NCBI GenBank assembly: GCA_029964075.1
Contig: CM057133.1
Coordinates: 16,144,699-16,208,698 of the forward strand
Source of the DNA: Patiria pectinifera
Taxonomy: Eukaryota; Echinodermata; Asteroidea; Valvatida; Asterinidae
Reading direction: 5' to 3'
Length of the DNA: 64,000 nt
Shown here: positions 45,941 to 57,200 of the stretch, piece by piece
Layout: each line of letters starts with the position of its first letter
Numbering within the stretch: position 1 is the stretch's first letter
The notes under the pieces: generated by a model
Databases searched by the model: none
Told to the model about the DNA's origin: nothing
Seen by the model: only the letters and a program-made list of their open reading frames with translations
Made by a program: the position numbers and the translations under genes

Positions 45941-48900
45941 TCACCTGCGATCAAAGTTGCCTCCTATACTGGAGGCAGCATGCTCCAAGTGCGCCAGGGG
46001 CCCGCTCAACGGCACGGGCTGGTGGGGAGGGAAGCCTATAGCCCTGGGCCCCATCTGCCTGGGGGACTGCTGCAGCGCTGCCTGCTGCTGCTGCTGTTGT
46101 TGTTGTGGGGAGGGTGGCACCCCGCCGTCGGACTGCTGCAGCACGGCAAGCCACTTCTGGATGTTGGCCTGGTGCTGTTGGATCAGGGTCTCCTTGCGTT
46201 GGAGTTCTTGCTTCAACTCTTCAACCTCCTGAGTGGAAGATAAAAAAAGATGGGCAGTTTATTGAAGATGTGCATAATTTTGCACCCCATGGAGTTTTCT
46301 ATTTAATACAGGTCTCTCTCAAATGACGTCATTTCCTACAGACCAGCCACGTGCATCGGTATTTTGAGCGTTAACTTGCATAACGAGCATTGGCTGCATT
46401 GTATTTCAAACGCATTTCGAGCAACAAGCGCATTTGGAACATTTTCAACACTACGCAATGCGTGCTTGATTGCGTAAAATACGCAGTTGCAGTTCTCCTA
46501 CAGAGATGGCCGTCTTTGAGACAAACCTATCTGTGTTTAGTCCAAGTATTTATAATGGATCACTAGTAGGATATCACACGTCTGGGCATAAGCAAACCAC
46601 AAGTCAATGCACAAGTCAAGTCACAAATATCAGGGGATGAACAGTTTAACAAAGGAATAAATTTGTCATAGATATTTTGAATAGCCTGTGAGTCGACTTG
46701 AAACTGGATCATTGAAAAGGACCTCGAATACTACACTGAGCACAACCTTATTTATGATCTTTCCAATGATACACCACATCCCAAAAATTGGCCCAAAATA
46801 ACCTTTCAGAATTTTTCTGTTTTTTAACTGGGAAGGTCCCATTCTCAAATTTCAACAGTATTAGGGTGTAATCTTCATGCTTGGGAGATACTTTCAGAAG
46901 ATCAAAAATGGTGCAGAATGTAGTAAGAGTTAATTAGCCCGTGCACCATGCATCATTTATACAGGGTGGTCCACACACAAAAAACGGAATGACATACTTC
47001 CGCTACCTGAAGACTCACACAACTTATACCAATGCATGGAGAATTCTTTTAGAAGAAAATGATACCAAGATCGTCCAATTCGGTCCAGTAGATTTTATTC
47101 TAGAGCCTATTTTGTGAAACAAAGTCGGGAGTCATTTTGCCCAGATGAATTACTAAACCGCGCCCGGGAATTGGACTTATACATTGCAATTGATAGAGGG
47201 ATTGTTATTATTAATACCCCCATGAAAAATATGTGCTTCACAAAACAGGCTCTGCAGCAAAAACTACTGGATCGACTCGGAAGAGCTTGGTATTATATTT
47301 CTTTTAAAAGGATTCTCCATCAATTGGTACAGGTGGTTTGAGTCTCAGGGTAGCGGAAGTATGCCGTTCCGTTTCTTTTTTGGACCAACCTGTATAAATA
47401 AAATAACTAGAGAGATCCAGGGATCCAAATTCCAGTTTTCTATGCGTGGTTCTCTCCCCCCCTCCCCCCCTTCGACACAAGCAAACCCCTCCTACCCCTC
47501 CCCCCACACATCCCTTCCCCCACCACACACCTCTTTGATAGGCAGTTCAGGTCGGGTAACCGACAACATCTGCTGCCTCTGCAGGAAGTAACTCTCCAGC
47601 TCTTTGGAAACGTCCAGGAATCGCTGGATTGACTGCTCCACACCTGTCAAGCAAATCACACAAGGGCAAAACCAATATTGAATTGAAACTCTCGTGTTGA
47701 AAATCACGCCCTAATTTTAAAAATGGTAATGTCATCGACAGATCGACCCATTAAGACCTACCCCAACAGCCAGGGAACTGAACACACAATGAGCGCTTAT
47801 TTTATGGATATAGTTATGTGTACTTTATAAAACATTATACCTGTTTATGTACCCTTAAAGGGAAAATACAACATTTGCAAACATCAAAAAATAAAACTAC
47901 CAAATCATTTTGAAATACCTTGCTGGACTGTTAGTGAATGACAGTGTAAAGCAGCCTGTAAAATCATGGCACCTGGTATACTGTCATTTTCAAGAAAAGT
48001 GGTATTTTTGTATCAATTTCCAACGCTGGTCGGCCGACCAGCGTTGGAAAAAACTGGCTTTTTTTCAAACACTGGCCCCAATTGACCATCGCGCTTGTTT
48101 GCAATCGATTACACACCTATGAACGGGTACAAGCCAGCTAGACTGGTTCCCTGACCTTACAATTCCCCAATGTATGTAAACTGCTCTGTTTCTTCTTATA
48201 TGGAGTCAGGGAACCAGACTGCAGGAAAATGATTGTTTTTCTTGGTTTTTAAAGCATTTTCGAACCCAAAACCTCAAAAAAGTCAGTGTAACTATATTTG
48301 CTATATATTTCCAACCCCCCAATTCCATCCATTTCTGAAAATTACAGCAAAAGCAAATGATGTTAGATTATTCCCTTTAAGGAGACATTTTGTCTTCGTA
48401 AGTTATACCTTAGAGAGTCAAGGTTGATTAAGGACACATTTCATTTGTCTCTCTAATGTCACAACTAAGAGGCAAATTTTTTTGTCACAAATAAGCTAGA
48501 TCGATTGCTTGTGGTCCAAAATATATACCAAAATTCGTTGGGGTAGGATAAGGGAAAATTGGGGTCAAGGTTCATTAAGGTTGGGAAAATTGTGTGCACA
48601 ACCCCATGGTAATGTCTCCCTAAGGTACATTTTGTGCCTTTTCTCGTAATCATTATTTTTATGATGATTAATTTTGGGGTTTTTGTGCCAATCACAACCA
48701 TGTCTGTGCAACCGAATATCAAACCGAGGTTTGAAATGCCAACAGTGTATCTGTATGCTTGTTTTTCTCAGCATTATGCATCAGTCCATTTAGAAGGAGT
48801 TTAACTCTTTCTACCTGGTGGTACTTTGGCATTTCAGGGACGAATTGCAACTTTTTCGAAAGGGTTTTATTTTCGACAAATTTCCATTTTTATCCACTAT

Positions 48901-50997
48901 GACACCGAACAATGAAATTAGAAATATAATTTTTGGAACATGTTGAATGTAAAGGAACTGGAGAATAAATCCTAAATGATGGCCAACTTCTTTTTCTAAG
49001 TCATCTTACTTGTCTTTGTCTCTTGCGAATCAACAACGTTCAGGTGATCTTGAGCAATCAACGTTGAGAAGCATCCCTGTTTCAAAAGACAGTAGTATAA
49101 CTTAGGATAATCATGTAACACTGAACTGAACTACATGTAGGCTGTAATTTTATGTAAACCAGTGTCCAATTTTGGGAAATGTTACGAGCATAGCCCTCAC
49201 CTCAAAGGTACATCAAAATACTAGAAATACAAATTATGAGAAAGGAACTCCTTGATGGCAAAACACATTCAGTGACATTTATACCTCAAGGTTTGGAAAG
49301 AGTTCCATATTGGGCCACCACTCATATTCCCTAATAATATGACCTAAAAAGTACCAAAAGTTTAAATCTGATGAAAAAACACTATTTAAGGAGTGCAAAA
49401 ATTCTTTAAATACTTTTTCTGTCATGGCCCATAGACTTAGTGCAGGAGGTCTGAGTTGGTGGCCCAGCCCAGTATGGAATTCTTTTGGTTTATGTTTGTG
49501 TAAAATTTAGTGAAAAAAGTTGTCCAAAGCTCTTGAAAGACAGGGTTTGACCTCTTTTTCTTTTTTTTAAACAGGTTGGGAAGAGCATGGATGGTTCTGT
49601 GTTGTGTCTTGGCATAATATGGCAATGGTGTTTAGCAGTCTAATTCTACCTCCATGGTCTAGACCCAGCCCACTGCAGTATCTGTAGAATTCCTTTTTAA
49701 TTTTTGTCTTTGGTCGGTTGTACAAGTACGTTACCGTTACTGGGTCTACTGACATCTTTATATAACATATACACCATTTTAAAATACCAATTTTATTAAA
49801 GTAAAGACAACAACCTCCACCCCCTCCCATTATTAGCTTGCCACTTTATCAAGTTGTTGTGCCCATTCTTGAAAATCACGCATTCTCGAAAATGGGCAGG
49901 CACATTCTCGAGAATGTGCAACTGGATCCTTGCTCAATCTTGGCAAAAAATAACTCTTCCAGATTGAGCGCACATTCTTGAGAATGCGCGACAAGATAAC
50001 GGTCTTGTCGATGCCGAGCACCGGCTGCGCTTGGCAAGTCTAGCTGCATCCTTTTTCACTGATTCTTAATAATTATACTGTTGCAACGCAAGGCGCTGAA
50101 AAGTAGAGTGGATATGAAAAGTATACGCGTATTGGGGGAGGGGACCAGGGGAAAAAATAAGAAGAAAGAATTCAGATTTTTGGGATAATAAAAGAGGGGG
50201 GGACGTAAGAATGAAGAATGTGAAGAATGAGAATGAATGCTGCGACATCCCATAGTGCTAATGCTATTTCCCATTTAAATTGCCACCAATTTATTGTTCA
50301 CACCCCACCATAACGTCGCAGAGCTGGATTCTATCTAGTCAAAAGAGCAATTTTGGCAGCTTCTGGACATCGGGGTTTTTTTTCGTGGCACGCATATGAT
50401 ACATACAGGGACTTGTACTTGTCTAGCCTAAACAAAGCACTTCCCAGACTAGTTCCCAGTCCTCCGTTATTACAAAACTTCCCATAAGTAGGCAGGAAAA
50501 AGCAATAATAACAGGTTTAATTTGATTCAAATTATCGTAGTTATACGAGTACAGAAGCATGGAACATTTTCTTTCCTCTTTATATGAATTGTTTCCCTTT
50601 TAACCGCTATACAATTCATTTAACATAATTATGTCGTGCAATGTTTGTTAAGATTGGGCAAAATTAATAAATTGTGCACGTGGTATTCCCACCCAATCTT
50701 AAGAATGAGCGCTCATTTTCAAGAATGAGCGCTCATTTTCAAGAATGGGCGCTCATTCTTAAGAATGCGCGCTCATTTTCGAGAATGCGTGATTTTCAAG
50801 AATGGGCACAACAAACCCACCAATCAGCCAATGGAGGTAAGACTATGCACCCACATAAAAAAAAGTCACAGCATTTTTAATAGCAGATTATTTTCAGTTA
50901 TTTCAAGAAGGCCCAGGACAAATTTTACGGTTCTACCTACCTGAAAAGCAGCCTCCATTTCGTCTACCAAATTCTTTTCATTACTGGGGGCAGCCAT
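45941..50997 (-). CDS. MED28: Mediator complex subunit 28
   Basis: A subunit of the Mediator head module that links activators to RNA polymerase II. There are four coding exons on the minus strand: 50941-50997 (MAAPSNEKNLVDEMEAAFQ), 49010-49076, 47531-47643 and 45941-46228. All introns are GT-AG and phases agree, giving about 174 residues (human 178). Family landmarks are LVDEMEAAF near residue 10, CFSTLIAQDHLN (residues 21-32), a helix QSIQRFLDVSKELESYFLQR (residues 45-64), and the coiled-coil EVEELKQELQRKETLIQQHQ from residue 80. The C-terminal exon carries an eight-glutamine CAA/CAG tract (about residue 121) that human MED28 lacks, and ends with an LAHLEHAASSI segment corresponding to the conserved C terminus. 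Introns hold MITEs at 46962, 47859 and 49854. The gene is convergent with LAP3 and head-to-head with SUCLG1. Confidence 0.93.
46962..47392. mobile_element. Mariner-like MITE with TA target duplication
   Basis: Ends CAGGGTGGTCCA and the mirrored TGGACCAACCTG, flanked by TA at 46960-46961 and 47393-47394. Inner inverted repeat ACATACTTCCGCTACC mirrored by GGTAGCGGAAGTATGCC-type sequence. 431 bp, no transposase frame. MED28 intron 3. Confidence 0.85.
47859..48376 (+). mobile_element. TTAA-flanked MITE (piggyBac-like) in MED28 intron 2
   Basis: 518 bp, TTAA at 47855-47858 and 48377-48380. Same termini and internal order as the copies at 36427 and 62938. The central palindrome 48018-48049 is perfect and has the GCTGGTC/GACCAGC version. 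Confidence 0.85.
49010..49076 (-). CDS. MED28: MED28 coding exon 2
   Basis: Too short to stand out as an open frame. It reads GCFSTLIAQDHLN followed by VVDSQETKT, then splits the next codon after one base. Acceptor ACAG and donor GTAAG (minus strand). It supplies the conserved CFxSLxxQDxxN segment of the family, which is why I include it. Confidence 0.88.
49854..50814. mobile_element. 961-bp TIR element with ~20-bp palindromic repeats, MED28 intron 1
   Basis: Termini TTGTTGTGCCCATTCTTGAA and the mirrored TTCAAGAATGGGCACAACAA extend perfectly for ~40 bp. Next to the right terminus are four or five copies of a 20-bp unit that is itself palindromic (GAATGAGCGCTCATT). The left side has CATTCTCGAGAATG-type relatives. 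No target duplication that I can see and no coding capacity. Confidence 0.78.
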
Positions 50998-51223
50998 TGC
51001 TGAAAGGATTCAGGAAACATAAATATAACGGGATTGTTTGTTAGCGAGATGTCCAAAAACAAAACAATTTTATTGTTATGTTAAGTTAATGAGAGATCAA
51101 CTATTGGTGGCGCTATAACACATTCGCGGTGGCGATTTTCTTGTCTGATACCCCTACTTATCCTCGTTGTATACATTCGACATGTGAATTGTTACCCGAC
51201 TAAAGCAACCGGCGCTGAACACT
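50998..51223. promoter_or_regulatory. Bidirectional promoter region MED28/SUCLG1
   Basis: Only 226 bp separate the MED28 start codon (minus strand, 50997) from the SUCLG1 start codon (51224), and both 5' UTRs plus promoters must fit here. There is no TATA box at a convincing position. GGTGGCGCTATAA and CGGTGGCGATTTTC sit mid-way. Confidence 0.65.
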
Positions 51224-54200
51224 ATGGCACTAGTTGGGAGGATATTTGCCAGAAATTTGGGTAAAATTAACACATTAAACCTAATGTACATTATTTTTTG
51301 ACTGAAGTAATATTACAAGGAACCATTGTGGCACATAATTTAAGCAATTTCGTGTCTTTTTATCAGTTTGTCTCGCTGTATTTTTGATGTAATTCTACGA
51401 TTTAGAAACACTGTCGCCAACCCACTAAAACTCGTAGCCACTGGCAGCTCGCAGGCGCGGCCACTGTACAACAAGTAGAGCGCCCTCATTGTTAAAAGAA
51501 TTTATTTAGAATGGAGTACAGAATGCCATTGGTTACTAGTTTTAGGACCCCTTCCTTAGTGTAAAGTAAAAGTCTGAGTAGGCCCTATATCCACGGAGTC
51601 AAGTCAGAAGTCTCCTGTATTACAAAATACAGCTGATACATTTATAATCATGCGTGATACACGTGACGTCATTTCATTCCGAATTTTAGGACAGTTTAAA
51701 CAAAGTAATAGGCCTACTGACTGTAGCCCATTAAATGTTGCCAATTTACTGGACTACCTCTGTAAATAAAGGCCACACTTCCACCATGTACAAAAACATG
51801 TCCAACTTTGTCAAATTTTGATTTTCACATTTAGGCTTAGTTTGTAGGGGTTTTTTTGCTTTAGAAGCATACTCACCCTCTTTATAGGCTAATTAGAAAG
51901 TGCTGCCTTTTTCAGATGTCTATTTTCAGTGTAATTTCCAGATTCGTTTGCACACGTTTGCGTATCGAAATTTTATGTTGAAATGTTACGAAAATTAGAC
52001 ATCTGACAAAGGCAGCAATTTCTGATTAGCCTAAAAAGAGGGTAGGTATGCTGCTACAGAAAAAAAAACCTACAAACTAAGCCTAAATGTGAAAATCAAA
52101 ATTTTACAAAGTTCGACATGTTTTTGCACATAGTGGAAGTGTGCCCTTTATTTACGGAGGTAGTCCAGTAAATTGGCCACATTTATGGGGCTATACTGAC
52201 TGATGATAAGAGAATGAAAGGAAAGAATGTTGCATCCTGATACCACTTTTTTATCATATTATTCCTTTATCTCCTTGAAGGTCAGTGATTGCAAAAATGT
52301 TGAAAAAAAAAACAGACTGGGACTGATAAACATTTCAAATTTTATTAGAAAATACTTTGAAAATTCACTCAATTCTCCATCCATAGACTTTGTACACCAA
52401 AGGTGGATACTACATTTTTTTGCAAATGAAACCTCCATTCTTAAGTTTTGATTTTCTTAACACCTGGCAAAGGCCAGATATAATTAATATTTCAAATTCA
52501 TGGCTCTGAAGGATTTGTTTAAAAGGAAGTAGCCTAATGAGAACCATTCGGTTGTCCAACTGATGAATGCGCAACCTTGCCTCGGCAACGGTCGACTTCC
52601 GTAAAAATGACTGACAGAGCCGTAGTCTTTTTATGACAATTGCATGGTTATTATTTTAAGCAGCTCGAAGCCACTCTGTAGGAGCTAGAAGTTGCTACAC
52701 CCACACCAGGGCCAACCTTCAACTTAACAGCGAAACGAGGGTGATATGTCAAGGCATTACTGGCAAACAGGTAATTTGTCTTTACTTTTACCCTCCCTGA
52801 TCGTTCAACGTTCACATGATGAAGCAAGTGTAACACTTCATTGTCATTTCCCCACACAGGGGGCTTTCCACACGGCCCAAGCCCTGGAGTATGGCACCAA
52901 CATGGTAGGCGGAGTTACACCAGGAAAGGGGGGCCAGACGGCCAGCGGGCTTCCAGTCTTCAACAACTGTAAAGAGGCAAGTTGGGATAAATAACAATAA
53001 TAATAATAGGAGGTGTTTTTACAATTATTATTTTCCCTGATTCAATGGGCAAACACTGCCGGTAGGCAGCCATTCCGGCGCTCTTGGCCATAAGCAATCT
53101 CTCACAGTCATCAACACTGCCCTCACAGGTACCCGTCTACTCCTGGGTGGAGAGAAGCAATGAGTGACAAAGTGCCTTGCCCAAGGGCACACGCACCATA
53201 ACCCAGGCTGGACTCGAACCCACAACCTGCAGAATTACCCCGAGACCACAAATTCAATGCTCCCGACCACTAGGCCACGGTGCTCCATTAAGCAACCAGC
53301 ATTCACATGTACCTAGATAATCACATGGCCAGCCAATGAATTTTCCCGTCTTCTGATTGGTTGATTACACCTTGAGACAAACCCAGCTTAAGCTCTCAAT
53401 GTTTTAAGAATGTTGCTTTCTCACTAATGTTACTTAAAAGATCAAATGAGAAGAAGCAAAACAAGGCCTCATTGGGATTCAAACTCGGAGCAACTGATTA
53501 AAAGTCTTGATTACTTCCAACCAGTCCACGAGTCTGCTGCCTTGCGTCGGTGATTTAAACGCCCTTGTTCCTTATTATACAACTTATTTGCAGACATTTA
53601 CGAATATGCATGAGCTAGGAAAGTGCACTCTCCTCTGATCTTCCCACAACCATATGGGGAGGGGGAAGGGGGAGGGGTGGGAGTGGAGGGGGAAGGGAGG
53701 GGTGGGAGTGGAGGGGGAAACGCCCGTGACCAACCTGTTGGACCTAAGTCAGTAACTGATAGCTGGTCCACAGCTTTCTATTGACCCAACCCGACCAATT
53801 GTTCTGTGGTTTTGCACAAATCTGAAAAGCATTCGCTCCATTTGAAACCCCATTTAACCAAGTGGAATTTCATCTTTGTGAACCAATGTTCACCTTTATT
53901 GTAGTTTGTAAAAGTTTTATAAAAGTGATGTACTAGTCCTGTAGTGTAGTCATTTTCTATTTGAATTTGAGCCCTGTATCATGCGAAGGGTTGTTGCCTG
54001 AATTCTTAACCCTAACTCCCTACTGTCTTTTACTAAGCACTGGACCGAGTCCGCAAAAATCCATCAATCACACTGCTTCCAATGCATGCTTTGCTTTAGG
54101 CCTCCAGGCCCAAGTCCATCATACTCCATCAATATTTAGTCAAACCAGGCCTGCAGGACCAAGTCCCCCCAAATCCACTAAAATGCGGGGATGGATTTTG

Positions 54201-57200
54201 ATGGAGTTGGGGAGGTTAGGGAACTTAGGGTTAAAGGGAATATACATCATTTGCTTTTGCTGTAATTTTCAGAAATGGATGGAATTGGGGGGTTGGAAAT
54301 ATATAGCAAATATAGTTACGCTGACTTTTTTGAGGTTTTGGGTTTGAAAATGCTATAAAAACCAAGAAAAACAATCATTTTCCTGTAGTCTGGTTCCCTG
54401 ACTCCATATAAGAAGAAACAGAGCAGTTTACATACATTGGGGCATTGTAAGGTCAGGGAACCAGTCTAGCTGGCTTGTACCCGTTCAAGTGCGATGGTCA
54501 ATTGGGGCCAGTATTTGAAAAAAAAGCCAGTTTCTTCCAACGCTGGTCGGCCGACCAGCGTTGAAATTGATACAAAAATACCAGTTTTATTGAAAATGAC
54601 AGTATACCAGGTGCCATGATTTTATAGGATGCTTTACACTGTCATTAACTAACAGTCCAGCAAGGTATTTCAAAATGATTTGGTAGTTTTATTTTTTGAT
54701 GTTTGCAAATGTTGTATTTTCCCTTTAATGGCCCAAAACTCACTTGGAGAACAAGTTTTTTAAAACGAACATTGTTTGACCATGTCTCGTACAGGCTAAG
54801 GCAGCCACGGATTGCGATGCGTCCGTCATCTACGTCCCACCAGGCTTTGCAGCGGCGGCCATCTTGGAGGCCATTGAGGCTGAGATCGGTCTGGTCGTCT
54901 GTATCACGGAGGGCATCCCCCAGCAGGACATGGTGCGCATCAAGCACCGGCTGGTCAGGCAGGACAAGACGCGTCTGGTGGGACCTAACTGCCCGGGAAT
55001 TATCAAGGTGAATTTTGCTGCCTTTTTTATTCCCCTGATCACGTATTCCTTCTGTGTGTCTGTATGTCCGTGTGTATGTTCCAGTTTACTGTAAATTCAG
55101 TCATCAATCTCAACCAAACTTGAAAGTTGGTCTGTGGAGAGAAGGCCAACGTCAAAAAATGCTTTCCAATATGGATATTTACGAGGTCTCTGGAGAGCTC
55201 AGCTCAGTATTACTTATGACTCCGAGGTCTCCGGAGAGTTCAGCTCAGTATTACTAATGACTGTAACATATGTTAGTCCGGGGTCTCATCCAATCTCTCC
55301 ATTCACCCCAAACTCCCCAATCAACTGAGAACTGGTACCTGCCGGGTGGACAATCAAGGCCGTCACTGAAAATTGTCCTTCAACTGCCTGTACATGTATA
55401 CAAACTGGCAGGATGCCAGGGGGATCGCGGAAGTTTTACTTGCAGTATTTTTTTTTCTCTGTTGCTTTTCTGTATAGTTATTTTTCTTTGTTCTTCTTTT
55501 TTTAATAGTGGTTGTACCTTGTGGCAAGAATTTGTTTTGTGAGGATGTGTGGTTCTGAAAAGAACTTTAGGAAATTCAACCTTTCAGAGAGTACGCTCTG
55601 CCCATCGCAAGGAAACTGGGTTTGTTTGTTGGGGATGGTGGTCATGTTGGGAATAAAAGTATGACTGAAGTTGTTAAAGGTTGTCCTGCTGACTTCAGCA
55701 AAGCACAGTACATTTGAATTGTTCATATAATAATAATAATAACTGGTTCTTACATAGCGCTTTTAACTAGGATCAAAGCCCTTTACATTTCATTAACCCT
55801 GATCACTGGGCCAATGAAATATTCCAAATGCAATTTCAGCTCCCTGGGGAGTATGCAGCTCGATGCTGCCATTTCAGCGCAAAGCAGCTAAATCAATCAC
55901 AGTAGCCACCTCTGCCCTCGCAGCCACCCATTTACTCCTGGGTGGAGAGAAGCAATGAGTGACAAAGTGCCTTGCCCCAGGGCACACGCACCATGACACC
56001 AAGCTGGACTCGAACCCACAACCTGCAGAATTACCTGCAGACCATGAATTCAATGCTTCAGGCCACGAAGCCACAGCACTCCACTTTTGCTGCCTGCGTA
56101 TAATTAGTTAAGCTCGTAGCCCTTTATTCATTCTGTTGCACCGTCATTATGTCAGGGTTCCTTTTTTCTCCTTGTCCCTGCAGCCTGGCGCATGTAAGAT
56201 AGGCATCATGCCAGGCCACATCCACCTGCCGGGCAAGATTGGCATTGTCTCCAGGTCTGGTACCCTGACTTACGAGGCCGTAGCCCAGACGACACATGCT
56301 GGCCTGGGACAGTCCCTCTGCGTGGGTGAGTGTTGCAATGCAGGCCTGTTGATCCATGAAGCGAAAAAGACCTGAAACGTAGCAATGTTTATGTATGCCA
56401 GTTGGGCATGCAGCAAGAAAATGCATATTTGTAAAACAAAGTGCGACATCTTAAATAGATGATGCGATCGAGCTAAATGAGTCATTTGTCGCCTTATCAA
56501 ATTTTATTTTTCTACATTTTTTAATAGAGCTATCTTTCAGTATATATTTGTGATGCGATCAAGCTAAATGAGTCGTTTGTCGACCCTGGTCATTTTTTTT
56601 ACAGTTTTGAAAAGAGCACAATCTGAGCATTACTGCTGTGAAAACTGCATGCTTATACCATCTTTAGTTGAAAAATTATGGAAGTCGGAACACCAAGAGA
56701 TGTGATGACGTGATGTGATGAAGTGGCCCTATTTTGGCCTGAATCTCCACATGAAAATTCCTGACAAACAACTCATTTGGCTTGATTGCATCACATTTGT
56801 TGAAAACCCCATGTGAATACGACCTTCCGTTCAGAAGTTATGGGACTTAGAACACAGGCAGATCAGAAAGAAGAAAACAGAGAAATCAAACAGAGAAATC
56901 AAGGATTCAAAATTGAAGTGTTTATTAAGCACCAATAAACATGCTTTATTTCAGGTCATTGAATATTAACGCCTTAGCAAAAATGTCACATTTTAACTTC
57001 TTTATTGTGAGATTTTCTCGGAAAAATATAATTGACATGAAAGAGGACATATGTAGCCTTCCGATTTTGCAAAAGTCAATTTGGAATGTTCACCCCTGCT
57101 GGCCTATTTTGGGCTGTATCTTAAAATTATAATTTCCGACAAACCGCATCATGTACTCTCAGTGGTATTGCATTTGATTCAAAATACAGTTTTCAATCAA

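Noticed and set aside
45951-46154. Alternative frames over the CAG/CAA tract as separate genes
   Set aside because: These are shadows of MED28 exon 4, whose frame is fixed by homology and splice phase.
53028-53225. Short minus-strand open frame as a gene
   Set aside because: It lies wholly within the tRNA-derived SINE; the 55874-56074 frame in the related SINE has the same translation style.
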